Part shown: positions 21,445 through 30,361 of the stretch, in pieces | Numbering within the stretch: position 1 is the stretch's first letter | Layout of the letters: each line of letters opens with the position of its first letter | NCBI GenBank assembly: GCA_052146815.1 | Contig: JBKQMG010000040.1 | Span: forward strand, 1-64,000 | Direction of reading: 5' to 3' | DNA from: DATJZH01 sp052146815 | Lineage (GTDB): Bacteria; Actinomycetota; Actinomycetes; Streptosporangiales; Streptosporangiaceae | Length of the DNA: 64,000 nucleotides | Made by a program: the position numbers and the translations under genes | The notes under the pieces: generated by a model | Seen by the model: the letters and a program-made list of their open reading frames with translations, nothing else | Told to the model about the DNA's origin: nothing | The model's database searches: none

Positions 21445-21675
21445 GTGGTCATCGCTATATCCATCGTCCTGATCATTACCAGCCTGCTCATGGTGCTGCT
21501 CGTCCTGCTCCACAAGGGCAAGGGCGGTGGCCTGTCCGACCTGTTCGGCGGCGGCATCTCGTCGAACCTGGGCTCGTCGTCAGTGGTCGAGCGGAACCTG
21601 GACCGCATCACCGTCTTCACCGGCATTCTGTGGTTCCTGTGCATCGTGGCGCTCGGTCTGCTAGAGAACCGGTAG
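21445..21675 (+). CDS. secG: Preprotein translocase subunit SecG
   Basis: 76 residues with two membrane helices (residues 2-22 and 54-72) joined by the conserved Gly-rich cytoplasmic loop GKGGGLSDLFGGG. SecG assists SecYE in moving proteins across the membrane. It is found after tpiA in most actinobacteria. GTG 21445 follows GGAAAGGACGAGAG. Confidence 0.92.
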   Translation: MVIAISIVLIITSLLMVLLVLLHKGKGGGLSDLFGGGISSNLGSSSVVERNLDRITVFTGILWFLCIVALGLLENR

Positions 21676-21683
21676 CGGCCTTC

Positions 21684-21704
21684 GCGCGGGCTTTCCGCCC
21701 GCGC
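21684..21704 (+). terminator. Hairpin between secG and rbpA
   Basis: GCGCGGGC and GCCCGCGC form a perfect eight-base stem with a TTTCC loop, nine bases after secG. There is no T-run. It may partly end the gap-secG transcript. Confidence 0.45.
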
Positions 21705-21755
21705 CTGCGCGGCCGCAGTATCAGCACGTCAAATTTTGAGGGCAAGGGGTAAGCA

Positions 21756-22091
21756 GTGAGTAGTGGCAACGCCATTCGCGGCAGCCGTGTCGGAGCGGGA
21801 CCGATGGGCGAGGCGGAGCGCGGCGAGTCTGCGCCGCGGGTGCGGATCTCGTTCTGGTGCTGCAACGGGCACGAGACCAAGCCGAGTTTCGCGAGCGACG
21901 CCGCGGTACCCGACACCTGGGACTGCCCGCGCTGCGGCTTCCCGGCCGGCCAGGAGGAAGCGAACCCGCCGGCCCCGCCGCATGCTGAGCCCTACAAGAC
22001 TCACCTTGCCTACGTGAAGGAGCGCCGTAACGACACCGACGGCGCTGCCATCCTCGCCGAGGCGCTGCAGCGGCTCCGCAAGGGCGCCTGA
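21756..22091 (+). CDS. rbpA: RNA polymerase-binding protein RbpA
   Basis: 111 residues. The opening SGNAIRGSRVGAG is the RbpA N-tail. The core RVRISFWCCNGHETKPSFA with WDCPRCGFPAG holds the zinc or redox cysteines. The basic linker and the C-terminal sigma-interacting helix (KTHLAYVKERRNDTDGAAIL) follow. RbpA binds the principal sigma factor and the polymerase to stabilise promoter opening and is specific to actinobacteria. The start is GTG 21756. A strong terminator follows. Confidence 0.95.
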   Translation: MSSGNAIRGSRVGAGPMGEAERGESAPRVRISFWCCNGHETKPSFASDAAVPDTWDCPRCGFPAGQEEANPPAPPHAEPYKTHLAYVKERRNDTDGAAILAEALQRLRKGA

Positions 22092-22109
22092 CCACTCGCT
22101 GCGCCAGGG

Positions 22110-22144
22110 GCGCACTGACCCGCAGCCGGGTCAGTGCGCTTTTT
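22110..22144 (+). terminator. Rho-independent terminator after rbpA
   Basis: A perfect 12-base stem (GCGCACTGACCC at 22110-22121, GGGTCAGTGCGC at 22128-22139) with a six-base loop is followed by TTTTT. This is the best terminator in the window and separates rbpA from the convergent gad gene. Confidence 0.92.
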
Positions 22145-22176
22145 CGCTGCGCGAGGCGGGGCCACCGCCCGCACGG

Positions 22177-23604
22177 TCAGTGCGCGAAGCTGCTGCGCTG
22201 CTTGCCGGGCAGCAGCGGCGCGGGCGGCTGCGGCAGCGCGGCCAGCGCCTTGGTCTGCTCCTGCAGATCCTCGAGCAGCAGGCTGGCCATGTCCATGCTG
22301 AAGCCGTTGCGGATCACCAGCCGGATCACGGCGGTGTTCTCCAGGTTTGCCGGGAACGTATAGGCCGGCACCAGCCAGCCGCGCTGCCGCAGGCGCTCGG
22401 AGAGGTCGAACACCGAGTAGCCGGCGCCGTCCGGGTCGCGCAGCTTGAAGGCGAAGACGGGCAGGTCGCTGCCGTCGGACAGCAGCTCGTAGGGGCCGAG
22501 CCCGGCGATCCGCCCCGACATGTGCCGGGCCACGTCCTGGCAGGCCTGCTGGACGCGACGGTAACCGTCGAAGCCCAGCCGGACGAAGTTGTAATACTGA
22601 GCGGCGATATTTGCGCCGGGCCGGGAGAAGTTCAGCGCGAAGGTGGGCATCTCGCCGCCGAGATAGTTGACCTTGAACACCAGGTCCTCGGGCAGGCAGG
22701 CCGGGTCACGCCAGACGATCCAGCCGACCCCCGGGTACACCAGGCCGTACTTGTGCCCCGAGGCGTTGATCGAGGCGACCCTGGGCACGCGGAAATCCCA
22801 GGCCAGATCGGGCCGCAGGAACGGCGCGACGAACCCCCCGGAGGCGCCGTCCACGTGGATGGGCACGTCGGTACCGGAGTCGGCCTGCAGCTGCTCCAGG
22901 TGCGCGCTGATCTCCGCGACCGGCTCGTAGCTGCCATCCTGGGTCGAGCCCATCACGGCGACCACGCCGATCGTGTTCTCGTCGCAGTGCGCGGCCGCCT
23001 CGGGCCCGGTCAGATGCAGCCGGCCGGCCTCCATGGGCACCAGCCGGGGTTCCACCTGCCAGTACCGGCAGAACTTGTCCCAGCACACCTGCACGTTGGT
23101 GCCCATGACCAGGTTGGGCGTGGTGTCGGAGGCCCCGGCCGCACGCCGGCGGGCGCGCCACCGCCACAGCAGCGCCATGCCGCCGAGCATGCACGCCTCG
23201 CTGGACCCGGTCGTCGAGCATCCCGTCGCCGGGTGGCCCTTGCCGTCAGCGCCGGACTCGCCCGGTGCGTGCCACAGGTCGGCGAGCATGTTGACGCACC
23301 GCCGCTCCAGCTCCGCGGTCTGCGGGTACTCGTCCTTGTCGATCATGTTCTTGTCGAAGCATTCCGACATGAGCTGCGTCGCCTGGGGCTCCATCCAGGT
23401 CGTCACGAAGGTGGCGAGATTGAGCCGGGCGTTCCCGTCCAGGATCAGCTCGTCGCGGACGACCTGCAACGCGGTATCAGGCAGCATGCTGCCGCGCGGC
23501 ATCCGGTAGCGCGGCACCGCCTCGTCCCGTAGCTGCACGTAGATCGGGTTAATATCAAGCTCGTCACCCAGCGTTGATTCGTCGACTTTGCGGTGAAGTG
23601 CCAT
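22177..23604 (-). CDS. gad: Glutamate decarboxylase
   Basis: 475 residues of the PLP group II decarboxylase family. It converts glutamate to GABA, consuming a proton. The cofactor lysine lies in SINASGHKYGLVYPGVGW; the pocket residues HVDGASGGFVAPF and GCSTTGSSEACMLGGMA are intact. The N-terminus contains RMPRGSMLPDTALQVV, typical of bacterial Gad. AAGGAAG precedes the ATG. No GABA antiporter gene is adjacent. It lies downstream of the RibD-like reductase on the same strand with a hairpin between them. Confidence 0.93.
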   Translation of the reverse strand: MALHRKVDESTLGDELDINPIYVQLRDEAVPRYRMPRGSMLPDTALQVVRDELILDGNARLNLATFVTTWMEPQATQLMSECFDKNMIDKDEYPQTAELERRCVNMLADLWHAPGESGADGKGHPATGCSTTGSSEACMLGGMALLWRWRARRRAAGASDTTPNLVMGTNVQVCWDKFCRYWQVEPRLVPMEAGRLHLTGPEAAAHCDENTIGVVAVMGSTQDGSYEPVAEISAHLEQLQADSGTDVPIHVDGASGGFVAPFLRPDLAWDFRVPRVASINASGHKYGLVYPGVGWIVWRDPACLPEDLVFKVNYLGGEMPTFALNFSRPGANIAAQYYNFVRLGFDGYRRVQQACQDVARHMSGRIAGLGPYELLSDGSDLPVFAFKLRDPDGAGYSVFDLSERLRQRGWLVPAYTFPANLENTAVIRLVIRNGFSMDMASLLLEDLQEQTKALAALPQPPAPLLPGKQRSSFAH

Positions 23605-23620
23605 GCCGCTTCCTTTCCTG

Positions 23621-23642
23621 GCCGCGGCGGATCAGCCGCGGC
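23621..23642 (-). terminator. Hairpin between the reductase and gad
   Basis: GCCGCGGC repeated with a GGATCA spacer forms an eight-base stem just before the gad ribosome site. It lacks a T-run, so it could be a weak terminator or affect gad translation. Confidence 0.35.
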
Positions 23643-23646
23643 GGCC

Positions 23647-24474
23647 TCAGGCCTTGCTGTCGAGCCGCAGATAGCGGCAGAGCAGGTACCCCTCGTCTTC
23701 CAGGACATGCGCCAGTTCCAGGCCGGTCGCGCCGACGGCTTGCGGGCCGGCCGCGGCCGAGTCCCGCGCCGGACCGCTTTGCGCCGCTCCGGCGCCCCCG
23801 GCGCCCGCGAGGATCCGGCCCGCTGAGCCGCCCGCCAGCACCGGGCTGTAGGTGAGGCACAGCTCATCCAGCAGGCCCGCCGCGGTGATCTGGGCCAGCA
23901 GGCCAGGGCCGCCCTCGACCAGGATCCGCCGGTGCCCCCGGGCCCCGAGCGCTGCCACGGCGGCCGCCGCGGTGACGGTCTGCTCGCCGGCCACGATCAC
24001 CTCCGCGCCGGCGCCCACCGCGGCCACCCGGCCGGGCGGCGCCGCCTCAGTGGTGAGCACGAGGGTCCGCGCGGTATCCGGGGCGCTGGCCAGCAAGCCC
24101 TCGCCCGGCTCGAGGTCCAGCGCGCGGGTCACGACGGCAATCGGCGGCGTCGGCGTCCGCCCGGCCCGCAGCCGCGGCCAGGCCTCATCCAGCCGGACCG
24201 GCCGGTACCGCTCGGCGCGGGCCGTTCCGGCCCCGACCAGGATCACGTCGGCCAGGCTGCGCAGCACCGAGAACACCTGGCGGTCGGCGGCGCCTGACAG
24301 GCCTCCGGACCGGCCGTCGGCCGCCGCGGCGCCGTCGGCGCTGGCGACCATGTTCGCCCGCAGCCACGGCCGCCCGGCCGGCTCGGGGTAGGCATAAAGA
24401 GCGGCGAGCGCGCCGACGGCGTCACCAGCCGCGATCGGCAGGCCGGACGAGGGCGCGGGGAAGATCTGCTGCAC
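23647..24474 (-). CDS. RibD C-terminal-domain-like (pyrimidine) reductase
   Basis: 275 residues. The fold is that of dihydrofolate/RibD reductases: RPWLRANMVASADGA near the start, VFSVLRSLADVILVGAGTARAE for the NADPH site, and RRILVEGGPGLLAQI, ending with VLAGG. RibD enzymes reduce a pyrimidine intermediate of riboflavin synthesis, but the deaminase domain is absent and no rib genes are near, so the substrate is unknown. Residues 225-250 are a low-complexity Gly/Ala insert. The start is GTG 24474. Confidence 0.8.
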   Translation of the reverse strand: MQQIFPAPSSGLPIAAGDAVGALAALYAYPEPAGRPWLRANMVASADGAAAADGRSGGLSGAADRQVFSVLRSLADVILVGAGTARAERYRPVRLDEAWPRLRAGRTPTPPIAVVTRALDLEPGEGLLASAPDTARTLVLTTEAAPPGRVAAVGAGAEVIVAGEQTVTAAAAVAALGARGHRRILVEGGPGLLAQITAAGLLDELCLTYSPVLAGGSAGRILAGAGGAGAAQSGPARDSAAAGPQAVGATGLELAHVLEDEGYLLCRYLRLDSKA

Positions 24475-24568
24475 GGCCAGCAGTCAACCAGACCGGGCCA
24501 GGCGGGCGAAGCCGGCCACGCCCATGACCGCTGCCATGAACCGCTCCCATAACCGCGAAAGTCGCACG

Positions 24569-24596
24569 TTGCACATTGCAATTGGTACAGGATAAT
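24569..24596 (+). promoter_or_regulatory. Sigma-70-type promoter for the small membrane protein
   Basis: TTGCAC at 24569-24574 and GATAAT at 24591-24596 are 16 bases apart, close to consensus. The expected transcript start is near 24603, which is after the ATG at 24598 and supports the GTG start at 24640. Confidence 0.6.
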
Positions 24597-24639
24597 CATG
24601 AGGGGCACGAAAGGCCGGACATCGGGCGAGGGGACTACC

Positions 24640-25053
24640 GTGCAATTCGCCGCACTTGCCGTCTGGTGCGTGACCGCGTGCTTCGGCTTATGGCTGCTCG
24701 CCGTCTGGCTCGCCCACGGCGGCATGCGCCAGCAGGCCACCAGGATCACCGTCTTCCCCGCCGCGCTGATCTTCGCCCACCCGGTCCTGGCCACTGCTGG
24801 CCTGTCCTTCTGGGTGGCTTACATTCTCACGCAGCGCCTGGCGCTGGCCTGGACGGGATTCGGCGTGCTGGGCGGCTCGGCGGCGCTCGGCTTCCTCATG
24901 CTCACCAGATGGCTGGTGGGCCGGGGGGGCCGGCACGCCAGGGGAGCGGAGCAGCGGTTTCCCGCCAGGATCGTGGTGATGCACGGCTCCGTCGGCCTGA
25001 CGACCTTCGCCCTGGTGCTGTTCACCCTCACGCTGGCCGGGCAGCAGCACTAG
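24640..25053 (+). CDS. Small four-helix membrane protein, function unknown
   Basis: 137 residues with four predicted membrane segments: residues 3-27, 36-60, 63-87 and a last one near 116-134. A charged loop (RWLVGRGGRHARGAEQRF) joins helices 3 and 4. Single His residues sit at the membrane edge of helices 2 (FAHPVLA) and 4 (VMHGSVG), which could bind heme or metal, but this is a guess. I chose GTG 24640 because GAGGGG precedes it at good spacing and the candidate promoter would place ATG 24598 outside the transcript. It converges on glgX with 17 bases between stops. I do not recognise a characterised family. Confidence 0.65.
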   Translation: MQFAALAVWCVTACFGLWLLAVWLAHGGMRQQATRITVFPAALIFAHPVLATAGLSFWVAYILTQRLALAWTGFGVLGGSAALGFLMLTRWLVGRGGRHARGAEQRFPARIVVMHGSVGLTTFALVLFTLTLAGQQH

Positions 25054-25070
25054 GGGCTGCCTGGGGACCC

Positions 25071-27221
25071 TCAGGCCTGCGCTCCGGCCCCGTCGGCCGC
25101 ACGCAGCACCATGATCGACCGGCCGGTGACGTCGACGACTGCGCCGCAGGACAGCTCCGCCGGCTGATCCGGGGCGACGGGACGGCCCGGCGCGGGTCCC
25201 GCCGTGTCGACGACGACGTGCCAGCCGGCGGCGTGGTCGGCGCCCGGCAGGGTGAAGCGCACGATGTCGCTGTGCGCGTTGAACAGCAGCAGGAAGCGGC
25301 TGTCCCGTACCGGCTCGCCGCGCGGGTCCGGCTCGGTAATGGCGTCCCCGTTCAGGAACACCGCCAGCGACCTCGCATAGCCGGCCTGCCAGTCCCCGCT
25401 GGTCATCTCCCGGCCGGACGGGGTCAGCCAGATGATGTCCCGCAGGGCGCCGTTGCCCGTCCGCGCGGGGCGGCCGCTGAAGAACCGCCGCCGCCGGAAG
25501 ACCGGGTGCGCCCGGCGCAGGGCGGACAGCGCGCGGGTGAAGTCGATCAGGTCGGCGTGCTTGGCCGCGTCACCCCAGTCCACCCAGGACAGCTCGGAGT
25601 CCTGGCAGTAGGCGTTGTTGTTGCCCCGCTGGGTGCGTCCCATCTCGTCGCCGGCCAGCAGCATCGGCACGCCCTGCGAGCAGAACAGGGTGACCAGGAA
25701 GTTGCGCACCTGCCGGGCCCGCAGCTCGTTCACCGCCGGGTCGTCAGACGGCCCTTCCGCGCCGCAGTTCCAGGACCGGTTGTCGTCGCTGCCGTCCCGG
25801 TTGTCCTCGCCGTTCGCCTCGTTGTGCTTGCGGTGATAGCTGACGAGATCGGCCAGGGTGAACCCGTCGTGGCAGGTCATGAAGTTCACCGACGCCACGG
25901 GGCGCCGGCTGCTGGTCTCGTAGAGGTCGCTGGAGCCGGTCAGCCGGACGGCGAACTCCGGCAGGGTCGCGGGCTCGCCGCGCCACAGGTCGCGGATGCA
26001 GTCACGGTACTTGCCGTTCCATTCCGACCACAGCGGCGGGAACTTGCCGACCTGGTAGCCGCCTTCGCCGACATCCCATGGCTCGGCGATGAGCTTGACC
26101 TGAGACACGACCGGATCCTGCTGGACCAGGTCGAAGAAAGCGGCGAGCCGGTCGACGTCATGCAGCTCGCGCGCCAGCGCCGACGCCAGGTCGAAGCGGA
26201 AGCCGTCCACGTGCATGTCCAGGATCCAGTACCGCAGCGAGTCCATGATCATCTGCAGCGCGTGCGGGTTACGGGCGTTCAGGCTGTTGCCGCACCCGGT
26301 GTAGTCGAGGTACACCCGCGGGTCACTGTCGGCGAGCCGGTAGTAGGCGGCGTTGTCGATCCCGCGGAAGGAGAGCGTGGGACCGAACGCACCCGCTTCG
26401 GCCGTGTGGTTGTAGACCACGTCGAGGATCACCTCGATGCCGGCCACGTGCAGCGCCTTGACCATCGACTTGAACTCGGCCACCTGGCCGTGCGGCTCGG
26501 TCGAGGAGGAGTAGGCGTTGTGCGGGGCGAGGAACGCGATCGTGTTGTAGCCCCAGTAGTTGGCCCGGCCGGCTGCAGCCAGCTCCCGCTCGGAGACGAA
26601 CTGATGCACCGGCATCAGCTCGATGGCGGTCACGCCCAGGCTGGTGAGATGGTCGATGATCACGGGGGAGGCCAGGCCGGCGTAGGTGCCCCGCTGCTCG
26701 GGCGCGATCTCGGGATGACGCAGCGTCAGGCCGCGGACGTGCGCCTCGTAGATCGTCGTCTCGTGGTAGGGCGTGCGCGGTGGCCGGTCGTTCCCCCAGT
26801 CGAAGTACGGGTTGATGACGACATTGCGCGGCATGTAGGGGGCGCTGTCGCGGGTGTTGATCGCATCAGGGGCGTCGAACCGGTGGGAGAACAGGGCCTC
26901 GTGCCAGCGCACCTCGCCTTCGACGGCCTTGCCGTAGGGGTCAAGCAGCAGCTTGGCCGGGTTGCAGCGGTGGCCGCGGCCAGGCGCATACGGCCCGTGC
27001 ACCCGGTAGCCGTACTGCTGGCCGGGTCCGACGCCCGGCAGGTAGCAATGCCAGACGAAGCCATCCACCTCGCTGAGCTCAACCCGGGTCTCGTGGCCGT
27101 GGCCCGAATCGAACAGGCACAGCTCTACGCGGTCGGCAACTTCCGAGAAAAGGGCGAAATTAGTACCTGATCCGTCCCAGGTGGCACCAAGGGGATAAGC
27201 AGTTCCGGGCCAGACGCGCAT
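25071..27221 (-). CDS. glgX: Glycogen debranching enzyme GlgX
   Basis: 716 residues. An N-terminal carbohydrate-binding domain (residues 1-120) is followed by a GH13 isoamylase-type barrel. Catalytic signs are VDGFRFDLASALAREL (nucleophile Asp), IAEPWDVGEGGYQVG (acid Glu) and MTCHDGFTLADLVSYHRK (stabilising Asp). The enzyme cleaves alpha-1,6 branches of phosphorylase-trimmed glycogen. ATG 27221 opens with RVWPGTAYPLGATWDG, the usual GlgX start. It sits alone, without glgP or glgB, ten bases downstream of the AidB-like gene on the same strand. Confidence 0.95.
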   Translation of the reverse strand: MRVWPGTAYPLGATWDGSGTNFALFSEVADRVELCLFDSGHGHETRVELSEVDGFVWHCYLPGVGPGQQYGYRVHGPYAPGRGHRCNPAKLLLDPYGKAVEGEVRWHEALFSHRFDAPDAINTRDSAPYMPRNVVINPYFDWGNDRPPRTPYHETTIYEAHVRGLTLRHPEIAPEQRGTYAGLASPVIIDHLTSLGVTAIELMPVHQFVSERELAAAGRANYWGYNTIAFLAPHNAYSSSTEPHGQVAEFKSMVKALHVAGIEVILDVVYNHTAEAGAFGPTLSFRGIDNAAYYRLADSDPRVYLDYTGCGNSLNARNPHALQMIMDSLRYWILDMHVDGFRFDLASALARELHDVDRLAAFFDLVQQDPVVSQVKLIAEPWDVGEGGYQVGKFPPLWSEWNGKYRDCIRDLWRGEPATLPEFAVRLTGSSDLYETSSRRPVASVNFMTCHDGFTLADLVSYHRKHNEANGEDNRDGSDDNRSWNCGAEGPSDDPAVNELRARQVRNFLVTLFCSQGVPMLLAGDEMGRTQRGNNNAYCQDSELSWVDWGDAAKHADLIDFTRALSALRRAHPVFRRRRFFSGRPARTGNGALRDIIWLTPSGREMTSGDWQAGYARSLAVFLNGDAITEPDPRGEPVRDSRFLLLFNAHSDIVRFTLPGADHAAGWHVVVDTAGPAPGRPVAPDQPAELSCGAVVDVTGRSIMVLRAADGAGAQA

Positions 27222-27230
27222 TCGCTGACC

Positions 27231-28934
27231 TTACCGGGGCTGGACGACAGACCGGGACCGGGCTAGCACGGCCGCCCGGTCGATTCCGTCCGGCAGCTGG
27301 CCGAACGGCAGGGCGGGACCGGCGGCGCCGGCCCCGTCGGCGGCCGGGCCCAGCCTCGCCGCGCAGAACGCGTCGCTGATCGCGGCCGGGGCGCAGCGCA
27401 CGAGCTGCGCCGCCTGCAGGACGACCGTGATCAGCCCGGCCAGGCTCCGCGCCCGCCCTTGCGCTGCCGCCGAATCGGCCCCGGCCTCCTTCAGCTCCCG
27501 CCGCAGCAGCGCGGTCGCGGCATCCAGCCGGCGGCTGCCGCCCGCGGCCCGATCGATCTCGGCCAGCAGCATGTCGGCTGGCCCGGGTGACCGCGCCAGC
27601 GCGCGGAGCAGGTCCAGCGCGGTGACGTTGCCTGATCCTTCCCAGATGGAGTTCAGCGGCGCGTCCCGGTACAGCCGGGGGAGACCGGACTCCTCGACGT
27701 AGCCGTTGCCGCCCAGGCATTCCAGCGCCTCGCCGGTCACGGCCGGCGCCCGCCTGCAGATCCAGAATTTCGCGGCCGGCAGCGCGATCCGCAGCAGCGC
27801 GGCCTCGGCGGCATCACCGCGCGCCGCGCGGTCACCGGCGGCCGCCAGCCGCATCGCCAGCGACGTCGCCGCCTCAGACTCGAGCGTGAGATCGGCCAGG
27901 ACGCCGGTCATCATCGGCTGGTCGATCAGGCGCGCGCCGAACGCCGAGCGGAATGCGGCATGGTGCACGGCTGCCACGCACGCCTGGCGCATCTGCGCCG
28001 CGCTGCCGAGCACGCAGTCCAGCCGGGTGGCACTGACCATCTCGATAATGGTCGCGACCCCGCGGCCCGGCTCGCCGACCGGCCACGCCAGCGCGGCGTC
28101 ATACTCTACTTCCGCGGAGGCGTTCGACCGGTTGCCGAGCTTGTCCTTGAGCCGCTGCAGGCGCATCGCGTTGAGCGTGCCGTCGGGCAGTACCCGCGGC
28201 AGCAGGAAGCAGCTCAGCCCGGCGGGGGCCTGCGCCAGCATCAGGAACAGGTCGCTCATCGGCGCGGAGCAGAACCACTTATGGCCGGTAATCAGGAAGG
28301 TGCCATCACCCGCCGGCCGGGCCTGCGTGGTGTTGGCGCGGACGTCGGAGCCGCCCTGTTTCTCGGTCATGGCCATCCCGGCGAGCAGGCCGGCCTTCGC
28401 GGCGGGCACGCGCGGGCCCGGGTCGTAATCGGGCGAGGCGAGCAGCGGCTCGTAGACCGCGGCCAGCTGGGGCGCGTGCCGCAGGGCGGGCACGCTGGCG
28501 TATGTCATCGAGATGGGGCAGCCGTGCCCGGCCTCCGCCTGCGTCCATGCGTAGAAGCCCGCCGCCCGGGCCAGATGCGCGCCCGGGAGCGCCTGCGCCC
28601 ACGGCGCCGCGTGCAGCCCCCGGGAGACGGCGGTCTGCATCAGCTGGTGCCATGCGGGGTGAAATTCGACCTCGTCGATCCGGTGCCCGAAACGGTCGTG
28701 GGTGCGCAGCACCGGCGGGTACTCGTTCGCGAGCCGCGCCTGCTCCTGTGTCTGCGCGAGGCCGGCCAGCACGCCGAGTTCCTGGACCCGCGGAATGGCC
28801 CAGCCGGCGCCTTCGCGCTCGAGGGCGGTCAGGAGCGCGGGGTCGCTCGCTACGTCGTATCCGGTGAGCGGCGGCACCTGATTGGTGACGTCATGGGTTC
28901 GGGATCGCCCTGGCAGCGGCCCCGGAACCGACAC
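27231..28934 (-). CDS. Acyl-CoA dehydrogenase family protein, AidB-like
   Basis: 567 residues. The N-terminal region (HDVTNQVPPLTGYD) and the segments GMAMTEKQGGSDVRANTTQA, ITGHKWFCSAPMSDLFLMLAQ, NRSNASAEVEYDAA, and GGNGYVEESGLPRLYRDAPLNSIWEGSGNV (spanning the later part) are those of AidB. AidB is an FAD protein of the DNA alkylation (Ada) response in E. coli that binds DNA; its chemistry is still debated. No ada or alk genes are adjacent, so a damage role is inference. The start is GTG. It ends ten bases before glgX. Confidence 0.87.
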   Translation of the reverse strand: MSVPGPLPGRSRTHDVTNQVPPLTGYDVASDPALLTALEREGAGWAIPRVQELGVLAGLAQTQEQARLANEYPPVLRTHDRFGHRIDEVEFHPAWHQLMQTAVSRGLHAAPWAQALPGAHLARAAGFYAWTQAEAGHGCPISMTYASVPALRHAPQLAAVYEPLLASPDYDPGPRVPAAKAGLLAGMAMTEKQGGSDVRANTTQARPAGDGTFLITGHKWFCSAPMSDLFLMLAQAPAGLSCFLLPRVLPDGTLNAMRLQRLKDKLGNRSNASAEVEYDAALAWPVGEPGRGVATIIEMVSATRLDCVLGSAAQMRQACVAAVHHAAFRSAFGARLIDQPMMTGVLADLTLESEAATSLAMRLAAAGDRAARGDAAEAALLRIALPAAKFWICRRAPAVTGEALECLGGNGYVEESGLPRLYRDAPLNSIWEGSGNVTALDLLRALARSPGPADMLLAEIDRAAGGSRRLDAATALLRRELKEAGADSAAAQGRARSLAGLITVVLQAAQLVRCAPAAISDAFCAARLGPAADGAGAAGPALPFGQLPDGIDRAAVLARSRSVVQPR

Positions 28935-29042
28935 GAGCCGCTCCTTCCCGCCTCGACAGGCTGCCGCCCGCCGGGCCGCTGCGACACCGCGGCGCGCACT
29001 TCCTGGGTGCTGCGCCGCGCTAGCCGCGTCCCGCCGGCGTGC

Positions 29043-29810
29043 TCAGGTGTGAATGCCGCACTCGGTCTTGGCCGTCCCGGCCCAGCGTCCGCTGCGCGGA
29101 TCCGCGCCGTCCGCCACCCGGACGGTGCAGGTACGGCAGCCGATCGAGGGATAGCCGTCGTAGACGAGAGGGTTCACCAGCACGCCATTGTCGGCAATAT
29201 AGGCATCGACCTGCTCCTGGGTCCAGTCAACAATCGGGCTGACCTTCACCATCTGGCGCCGGGCGTCCCACTGGACCGCGGCGGTATCACTGCGCGCCGA
29301 GGTCTCCTCACGGCGCACCCCGGTAATCCACGCGTCGTAGGGGCCGAGCGCCTGCTCCAGCGGAACGACTTTCCGCAGGTAACAGCACAGGTCGGGGTTG
29401 CGGGCGTAGAGCTTGGGCCCGAGTTCGGCGTCCTGCTCCTCGACGGTCGTGGACGGCGTGACATTGATCACGTTCACCGGGTACACGGCCGATACGGCGT
29501 CCCTCGTCCCGGTGGTCTCGGCGAAGTGGTAGCCCGTGTCCAGGAACAGCACGTCGATCCCTGGCACCAGTTTCGAGGTCAGGTGAATGATCACTGCATC
29601 GGTCATCGAGGAAGTGATGCACAGACGGCTGCCGAAAGTTTTCCTCGCCCACCGGATCACGTCGTCAGCGGGAGCGCCAGCCAGCGCCTCGGCCGCCTCG
29701 GCGACCAGCCTCTCCATCTCGATCGGATCCTCCGTGCGCGCAGCCTGCGGTTCGCGGGCCTTCTGGTCGGGCAATCCTAGCCAGGTCGGCCCCGAGTGAT
29801 CGGGGGTCAA
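29043..29810 (-). CDS. cysH: Phosphoadenylyl/adenylyl-sulfate reductase (assimilatory, Fe-S type)
   Basis: 255 residues. It reduces APS or PAPS to sulfite with thioredoxin. The PP-loop is SSMTDAVIIHL. The paired cysteines of LCCYLRK and the later GCRTCTV pair are the four ligands of a [4Fe-4S] cluster, a set usually meaning APS preference. The catalytic cysteine is in the C-terminal TECGIHT. The start is TTG 29810, well supported by GGGAGG five bases upstream. No cysDN or sulfite reductase gene is adjacent. The conserved EETSARSD substrate loop is present. Confidence 0.93.
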   Translation of the reverse strand: MTPDHSGPTWLGLPDQKAREPQAARTEDPIEMERLVAEAAEALAGAPADDVIRWARKTFGSRLCITSSMTDAVIIHLTSKLVPGIDVLFLDTGYHFAETTGTRDAVSAVYPVNVINVTPSTTVEEQDAELGPKLYARNPDLCCYLRKVVPLEQALGPYDAWITGVRREETSARSDTAAVQWDARRQMVKVSPIVDWTQEQVDAYIADNGVLVNPLVYDGYPSIGCRTCTVRVADGADPRSGRWAGTAKTECGIHT

Positions 29811-30097
29811 GCGACACCTCCCGCTTTGCCGCGGGCCAGCCGGGGTGCCGCGGCACTGCTAGCGCACCGCCGCGACCCGCTGTCCGCGATCTCCTGGGCA
29901 GGATCTCCCTGACCACAGTAAAGGTATGAGAACGGCCTTGCACGGTCTGCCGCAAAAGTCAGGAGAATCACCATTCATGCCTCCCGGCTGATCGGGCTCA
30001 CAAGAGTGGGCCAACTGTCCCCGTACCTGGCCTATTCCGTCCCGGCCGGCCATCGATCTCCGGCCGGGAATCTGCTGGCGGTCCGCCCGGGGCTCGA

Positions 30098-30223
30098 TCA
30101 GCCCTGCCGGATCCAGCCCACCGACGGTTCCGCGACCTGCCGTGGCTGCAGATGCTGGCAGTCGCACCAGGTGCCACCGGGGCACTTCTGGTGGTCTTGC
30201 TGGCGGCACGACAGGCAGATCAC
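30098..30223 (-). CDS. 41-residue Cys-rich (zinc-ribbon-like) small protein
   Basis: A short frame from GTG 30223 to TGA 30098. It encodes CxxC at Cys3/Cys6, then DHQKC, then PGGTWCDCQH, so Cys14, Cys20, Cys22 and His24 complete a probable zinc- or iron-binding knuckle; the rest is a basic then polar tail. Weak GGAAG lies nine bases upstream. Small actinobacterial proteins with CPGGTWCDCQH-like motifs exist to my recollection, but I cannot name a function. It sits alone between cysH and whiB on the same strand. The clustered Cys/His pattern in a GC-rich region is unlikely by chance. Confidence 0.6.
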   Translation of the reverse strand: MICLSCRQQDHQKCPGGTWCDCQHLQPRQVAEPSVGWIRQG

Positions 30224-30361
30224 AGTTTCATTCTTCCCACATGCGACGCGGCAACCCCTTCAGGGTGACACGTCACACCGGTCAGCCGGGGGCGACACGC
30301 CATGGCGGCACTGCCGCTCTCCCGGCCGCGCCAGCGCCGCGGCTGCCCGCGCACCGCAGGA

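Noticed and set aside
24576..27170. 864-residue open frame antisense to glgX
   Set aside because: Shadow of the GlgX gene; low-complexity composition and no start signal.
28935..29042. GC-rich stem-like sequence between the AidB-like gene and cysH, checked for a tRNA
   Set aside because: No T-loop (GTTCRA) or anticodon arm could be formed.
29859..30209. 116-residue frame overlapping the Cys-rich small protein
   Set aside because: No motif and no ribosome site; the overlapping 41-residue frame has the clustered Cys/His pattern instead.
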